Virus record (IMG/VR): IMGVR_UViG_3300044533_001947
Location: 1 to 39,939 of that record
Direction: 5' to 3' (one strand)
DNA length: 39,939 bases
DNA from: a virus
A model generated the notes under the pieces. The model searched no databases, was not told where the DNA came from, and saw only the letters and a program-made list of their open reading frames with translations. The position numbers and the translations under genes are program-made. Positions 37,606 through 39,939 of this stretch are shown piece after piece. The first letter of the stretch is position 1. Each line of letters starts with the position of its first letter.

Positions 37606-39577
37606 CCGCCACCTCCTCAGTGTGTTTCGCCCTGTTACCCGACACATACGCGGCCCTGTGCGCCTTCCTCGCGCTCTGCACAGCCATCCGCCCCCACGCC
37701 GCGCCGATCAGCGCCGACGCCTCCCCCTTCCGCAGCTCCGTGAAGTCCCGCTCGAACCTCATCGCCCGCAACATCCGCACCTGCCCCGGGGTGGCCGGCT
37801 CCTCCCGCCAGCCCGCCGTCAGGTCCGGCGCCCGAGCCCTACCACGAAGCCACGCCTCCCCCGCGCGCTGACGGGACAGCCTGCCGAGGACCCCTTGCTC
37901 TTCGACGATCCGGCCGCGCTGCCTGTCCGGCACCGCGTGCGCGTGGGCTGTCCCCCGCTTGTCGCCGTTGACCACCTCGCGCCGCTCGGCCGTGTACAGC
38001 ACCCACCCGCCGCCAGAGGTCTCGGCGACGACGGCGTGGAGGGTGACGCGGCTGTCTTCCTCGCCGTGGGAGGGGCGGGCCTCCGCGCTGGCCACCCACC
38101 ACCGCCCCGGCTTCGCGCCCAGCTCCACCCAGGGCCACGCGCGCGAGGGGTCAGCCCCCGGCAGGATGCAGACGGTGCTTTCAGACGTCCCCGTCACCCG
38201 CAGCGGCACAGGGACCGCCTCGACGAGGTTCTTGGGGGCCCTCGACAGCTCCGCGAGCCCATGCAGCCGCACAGCCTCGGCCGGCGGCTCATCGGCCCCC
38301 ACACCCCACCGGACGCGCGCGAGGCTGTCCCCCCTGACCTCCATGACCTGCCCGACCCCCAGATCGTCGTACCTGTGGACGACGAGGTCACCGGGGCGGG
38401 GCTGCCACGCGCTGGCACCTGCAGCCTCGACGTCGCCGGCGCCTTGGTCCGACAGGCCGGGGACGTGGCTGAGGTCCAGAACGTCCAAAAAGCCCACGAA
38501 GTCGACGACGAGGCACCCGGTCTTGTTGGTCTGCGGGGACAGCCGCAGGCCGCGCCCGACAAGCTGCTGCGCGATGATCTGGCTCTTCGTCGGCCGCATA
38601 CACAGCAGCACCTCCACCCCCGGCGCGTCGAAGCCCTCGAAGAGCAGGTCGCGGCTGACCAACCCCCGCAGCCGGCCCGAGCGCAGGCTGGCGATCCGCT
38701 CCCGCCGCACGCTCAGCGGCTGTTCCCCATGCACGGCCTCGCAGGCCACGCCCTCCGATTGAAGAGCAAGGGCCAGCCGCTCCGCATGGGCAATCGATAC
38801 CGCGAACGCGAGGAACGGCCGCCCGCCGCCGTTCTCGGCGTACCAGCGTGCCACGACCTGGTTTCTTTCGTCGTGGTCGATGACCTTGGCGAGGTCTTCC
38901 TCGGCAAAGTCCCCGCCGCGGACCTGCAGCCCGGACAGCTCGACGTGCGTGTCGACGCGGATGGCGGAGGGCGTCACAAGGTCCCCGCACTCAATCGCCT
39001 GCCGGATGCCGTGCTCGTGAACGATGGCCTGGTAGACGGCGCCGAGGCCTTTGATTGACCCTGCCTTTGCCGTGCGGAAGGGAGTCGCCGTCATGCCGAC
39101 GTGCAGGACTTCGGGCAGACCCAGGGCCTGCCGCACGGCGTTGACCTTGGCGTAGACGGCCTGGTAGGTGGCCGCCTCGGCATGGTGACACTCATCGGTG
39201 ATCACCAAATCAAACCGCCCAACTTGGTCGAGCCGCGCGCCTTTCAGGGTCTGCACAGACGCAACGACAATACCGGCGCCGATGCCGTTCTCGTTGCCCT
39301 TCACCACGCCGGGCGGGGGCCCGGAGATCAAGGCCACGCGGGCGGCCAAGTCACGGATGAGCTCATCCCGGTGCACAAGGATGAGCACGCGCCACGCGCT
39401 CTTTTCGACCAACCGGGCCAGCCCGGAGAGGAGGGTGCCCTTGCCCGTGCCTGTCGCCGCCGTCACGACGATCCGGCGCAGGCGGTCCGGGCCCCAAGCC
39501 GCATCACGGATGGCGGTCAGGGCCTCGGTCTGCCACGCGCGCGGGGACTGCCCTGGGGGGCAGGGGAGGGCCTTCAT
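37598..39577 (-). CDS. SF2 DEAD/DEAH-type helicase with tudor-like insert, 659 aa
   Basis: The start is the ATG at 39577, overlapping the methyltransferase stop (ATGA). Helicase motifs are clear: Walker A TAATGTGKGT (39-48), DECHH box (128-132), TATPF (163-167), a second RecA domain with FEGFDAPG and motif VI QQLVGRGLRLSP (337-348). This matches the UvrB/RecG-neighbour phage SF2 family. Residues about 394-425 (RPGDLVVHRYDDLGVGQVME) resemble a small tudor/CarD-like barrel. The C-terminus has TPGQVRMLRAMRFERDF and GEASALIGAA, an end motif I recall from phage helicases and nucleases. It probably unwinds or remodels DNA for replication or recombination beside the Prim-Pol protein. Confidence 0.88.
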   Translation of the reverse strand: MKALPCPPGQSPRAWQTEALTAIRDAAWGPDRLRRIVVTAATGTGKGTLLSGLARLVEKSAWRVLILVHRDELIRDLAARVALISGPPPGVVKGNENGIGAGIVVASVQTLKGARLDQVGRFDLVITDECHHAEAATYQAVYAKVNAVRQALGLPEVLHVGMTATPFRTAKAGSIKGLGAVYQAIVHEHGIRQAIECGDLVTPSAIRVDTHVELSGLQVRGGDFAEEDLAKVIDHDERNQVVARWYAENGGGRPFLAFAVSIAHAERLALALQSEGVACEAVHGEQPLSVRRERIASLRSGRLRGLVSRDLLFEGFDAPGVEVLLCMRPTKSQIIAQQLVGRGLRLSPQTNKTGCLVVDFVGFLDVLDLSHVPGLSDQGAGDVEAAGASAWQPRPGDLVVHRYDDLGVGQVMEVRGDSLARVRWGVGADEPPAEAVRLHGLAELSRAPKNLVEAVPVPLRVTGTSESTVCILPGADPSRAWPWVELGAKPGRWWVASAEARPSHGEEDSRVTLHAVVAETSGGGWVLYTAERREVVNGDKRGTAHAHAVPDRQRGRIVEEQGVLGRLSRQRAGEAWLRGRARAPDLTAGWREEPATPGQVRMLRAMRFERDFTELRKGEASALIGAAWGRMAVQSARKAHRAAYVSGNRAKHTEEVADV

Positions 39578-39939
39578 CGGGCCCCCTTCGCGCGCCAAGG
39601 CGGCAGCAGGCTGATCCGCGACGTGGTGCCCTGACGCTCGCCTTCCTCCCACACGCAGAGCACCGACCCGCAGGTGTCCCCCGAGGTCAGCGCGGCGCCA
39701 CCGGGGCCACCCCAGCGCGGCCGGATGGGGCTCACGACGAAGTAGTGCGGCGGGTCCTCGCCAGCGATCAGCTGCCCGATGGTCGTCTCGCGCAGAAGCA
39801 GGGCCACAACCGACGCGCCGGCCCGGTCCTGCAGGGAGCGCAGATCGCGCACCGTGTCGTAGATGCCCTGGTAATGCGGGTTCGTGACGATCCACGTCCG
39901 CCACGGCAGGCCGGCCGGCGGGCGCCACGTCGACACCGG
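39574..39939 (-). CDS. DNA N6-adenine methyltransferase-like protein, C-terminal part (cut by window edge)
   Basis: This is the 3' part of the gene that begins at 289. It contains the catalytic motif IV as TNPHY (residues 93-97 of the joined 195-aa protein), where N6-adenine methylases usually have NPPY or DPPY. The His in place of the second Pro is unusual. The rest (ASVVALLLRETTIGQLIAGE; DPPHYFVVSPIRPRWGG) fits the end of the Rossmann-type fold. The stop overlaps the helicase start. No target-recognition domain is evident, so specificity is unknown. Confidence 0.75.
   Translation of the reverse strand, partial: PVSTWRPPAGLPWRTWIVTNPHYQGIYDTVRDLRSLQDRAGASVVALLLRETTIGQLIAGEDPPHYFVVSPIRPRWGGPGGAALTSGDTCGSVLCVWEEGERQGTTSRISLLPPWRAKGAR
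39873..39939. repeat. 67-bp terminal direct repeat, right copy
   Basis: This is an exact copy of bases 1-67. Joining the two copies restores a single 195-codon methyltransferase-like gene across the junction, which supports circularity of the sequenced molecule or of the assembly graph. Confidence 0.95.

Overview
The window looks like one complete genome of a tailed, siphovirus-type bacteriophage, opened at an arbitrary point of a circular or circularly permuted molecule. The first 67 bases are repeated exactly as the last 67 bases, giving a unit of 39,872 bp, and a methyltransferase-like gene cut by the window edges reads through intact when the ends are joined. Base composition is very G+C rich (around 70% by eye), so the host is probably a high-GC bacterium. 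The sequence does not identify it. No integrase, repressor or partition gene was recognised, so a virulent lifestyle is likely but unproven. I see no tRNA gene and no CRISPR array.

Layout. (1) From a divergent control region at 2661-2836, a rightward block (2837-12479) carries early and recombination genes: an exonuclease VIII/RecB-type nuclease, a conserved partner protein, a Pro/Gln-rich protein, a very short secreted-type peptide, a 712-aa SbcC/Rad50-like ATPase with a zinc hook, and a run of small unknown proteins, several with cysteine clusters. Many of these genes are preceded by a GC hairpin and by a recurring Shine-Dalgarno leader, GGAGNNGACC-ATG. (2) From the same control region a leftward block runs 2660 to 1, across the junction, and on down to 34308. 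It holds a coiled-coil protein, a RuvC-like resolvase, small unknowns, the adenine-methyltransferase-like gene, an SF2 helicase, an unknown protein and a 903-aa primase-polymerase/AAA+ replicase, and ends at a strong terminator (34252-34279). (3) A 730-bp gene-free region (33572-34307) holds 13 copies of the octamer GGTGGGAT/ATCCCACC, the best candidate replication origin, plus a good leftward promoter (33676-33704). (4) From that promoter a 21-kb leftward late block runs to 12469: putative small terminase, large terminase, portal, scaffold, major capsid, connector proteins, tape measure, a 1072-aa Asp-box protein, a tail-tip-like protein, tail tube, a tail-assembly-chaperone pair, fibre-like proteins, amidase endolysin, holin or spanin-like membrane protein and small unknowns. 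Blocks (1) and (3/4) converge, with an 11-nt overlap of their last genes near 12470.

The genes form a coherent replication-recombination set (Prim-Pol replicase, SF2 helicase, RuvC-like resolvase, PD-(D/E)XK exonuclease, SMC-like ATPase) next to a standard HK97-type head and long-tail package. The most unusual global signal is the nonamer GGGNCAGCC (or its complement GGCTGNCCC). I counted about 93 copies by eye where composition alone predicts about 8. It occurs on both strands, in genes and between them.
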